From: Anaeromyxobacter diazotrophicus | GTDB taxonomy: Bacteria > Myxococcota > Myxococcia > Myxococcales > Anaeromyxobacteraceae | NCBI RefSeq assembly: GCF_013340205.1 | Contig: NZ_BJTG01000012.1 | Span: forward strand, 1-64,000 | DNA: 64,000 nt | Reading direction: 5' to 3' | Shown here: positions 63,496 through 64,000 of the stretch, piece after piece | Numbering within the stretch: position 1 is the first letter of the stretch | Layout: each line of letters starts with the position of its first letter | Program-made: the position numbers and the translations under genes | The notes under the pieces: generated by a model | Databases searched by the model: none | Told to the model about the DNA's origin: nothing | The model's input: the letters and a program-made list of their open reading frames with translations, nothing else

Positions 63496-64000
63496 CTACC
63501 TCCGGGTCGTCCGGCGCTCGACGGGTTTCTGGTAGTGCGTCCCCAGCACGAGCCGCTGCACGTAGATGGACGGGACGTGGATGGCGTCGGGGTCGAGCGC
63601 GCCCACCGGCACGATCTCCTCCACCTCCGCCACCGTCACGTGGGCCGCCCCGCACATCACGGCGTTGAAGTTCCGCGTCGTCTTGCGGAACACCAGGTTG
63701 CCCCAGGCGTCCGCCTTCCACGCCTTCACCAGCGCGAAGTCCGCCTTGAGCGGCAGCTCGAGCAGGTACTCGCGCCCGCCGATGACGCGCGTCTCCTTGC
63801 CCTCCGCCACCTGCGTCCCGACCCCGGTCGCGGTGTAGAAGCCGCCGATGCCCGCCGCGCCGGCCCGGATGCGCTCCGCCAGCGTGCCCTGCGGGTTCAG
63901 CTCCACCTCGAGCTCGCCGGAGAGGAACTGGCGCTCGAACTCCTTGTTCTCGCCCACGTACGACGCGACCATCTTGCGGAGCTGCTTCTGCTGCAGGAGC
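63496..64000 (-). CDS. 3-oxoacid CoA-transferase subunit A (N-terminus outside window)
   Basis: 167 residues visible; the frame runs off the right edge, so the start is outside. From the edge: [20 protein letters not shown], then [40 protein letters not shown], and [20 protein letters not shown]. These are standard ScoA motifs. The first ATG (63972) is internal (RKMVASYVG is conserved). It is coupled to subunit B with 6 bp between. Confidence 0.94.
   Translation of the reverse strand, partial: LLQQKQLRKMVASYVGENKEFERQFLSGELEVELNPQGTLAERIRAGAAGIGGFYTATGVGTQVAEGKETRVIGGREYLLELPLKADFALVKAWKADAWGNLVFRKTTRNFNAVMCGAAHVTVAEVEEIVPVGALDPDAIHVPSIYVQRLVLGTHYQKPVERRTTRR

Overview
The window is very GC-rich and densely coded. 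Gene content (serine/threonine kinase, PilZ protein, two VWA lipoproteins, a CoxE-like VWA protein, short Hsp70s, a myxobacterial-style hybrid kinase) and codon use suggest a member of the Myxococcota, most like Anaeromyxobacter. That assignment is inferred from protein style, not from a marker gene. Nearly all genes are chromosomal housekeeping or accessory genes in short, tightly packed operons on both strands.

Layout. 1-8.8 kb: tail of an HNH endonuclease, OPT-family transporter, Ser/Thr kinase, threonine dehydrogenase followed by a class V aminotransferase, then a coupled YegD-type Hsp70/PfkB kinase pair. 8.9-11.6 kb: PEBP-like protein, hotdog thioesterase, ABC-F ATPase. 11.6-16.2 kb: hybrid histidine kinase, two tandem universal stress proteins and a stand-alone GroEL. 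16.5-22.6 kb: beta-propeller protein, TPR/HTH regulator, divergent DUF899-DUF2182 pair, D-threonine aldolase-like enzyme with an Fsr-type MFS exporter. 22.8-27.7 kb: a patchy stress region with a small lipoprotein, an NHL-repeat relic, HdeD, a zinc-finger Clp N-domain protein cut off before its ATPase modules, peroxiredoxin, DsbA-like oxidoreductase and aldo/keto reductase.

27.7-31.63 kb: a decayed integration site at the initiator tRNA-fMet gene. A 13-base copy of the tRNA 3' end lies at 28315-28327 and again in the tRNA itself (31552-31564). Between them are an MntA/HepT antitoxin-toxin pair, a methyltransferase, an unknown protein and a serine recombinase lacking its catalytic domain. A second recombinase tail and an alcohol dehydrogenase relic lie just outside the left repeat, so at least two elements seem to have landed here.

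31.7-35.9 kb: metal ABC transporter (permease, ATPase, binding protein) with an outer-membrane barrel and a small Cys/His protein. 35.9-40.6 kb: acyl-CoA metabolism (CaiB-type CoA-transferase, SCP2 protein, long-chain acyl-CoA synthetase) with a single-domain response regulator and a TPR protein. 40.6-43.6 kb: two VWA lipoproteins. 43.7-46.8 kb: guaB-guaA, with a guaB promoter that predicts a leaderless mRNA. 46.8-50.3 kb: DnaK-like chaperone, DedA, cyclic-nucleotide-binding protein, gamma carbonic anhydrase-like protein. 50.6-53.0 kb: large lipoprotein with a poly-proline linker and one canonical EF-hand loop. 53.1-62.8 kb: MiaB, PNPOx-fold protein, CoxE-like protein, twin ABC ATPase with a repeat-encoded linker, M48 protease, acyl-CoA ligase, RlmD-type RNA methyltransferase and PilZ protein. 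The window ends in a 3-oxoacid CoA-transferase operon (subunit A is cut by the edge).

No rRNA, CRISPR array, complete transposon or prophage was seen.
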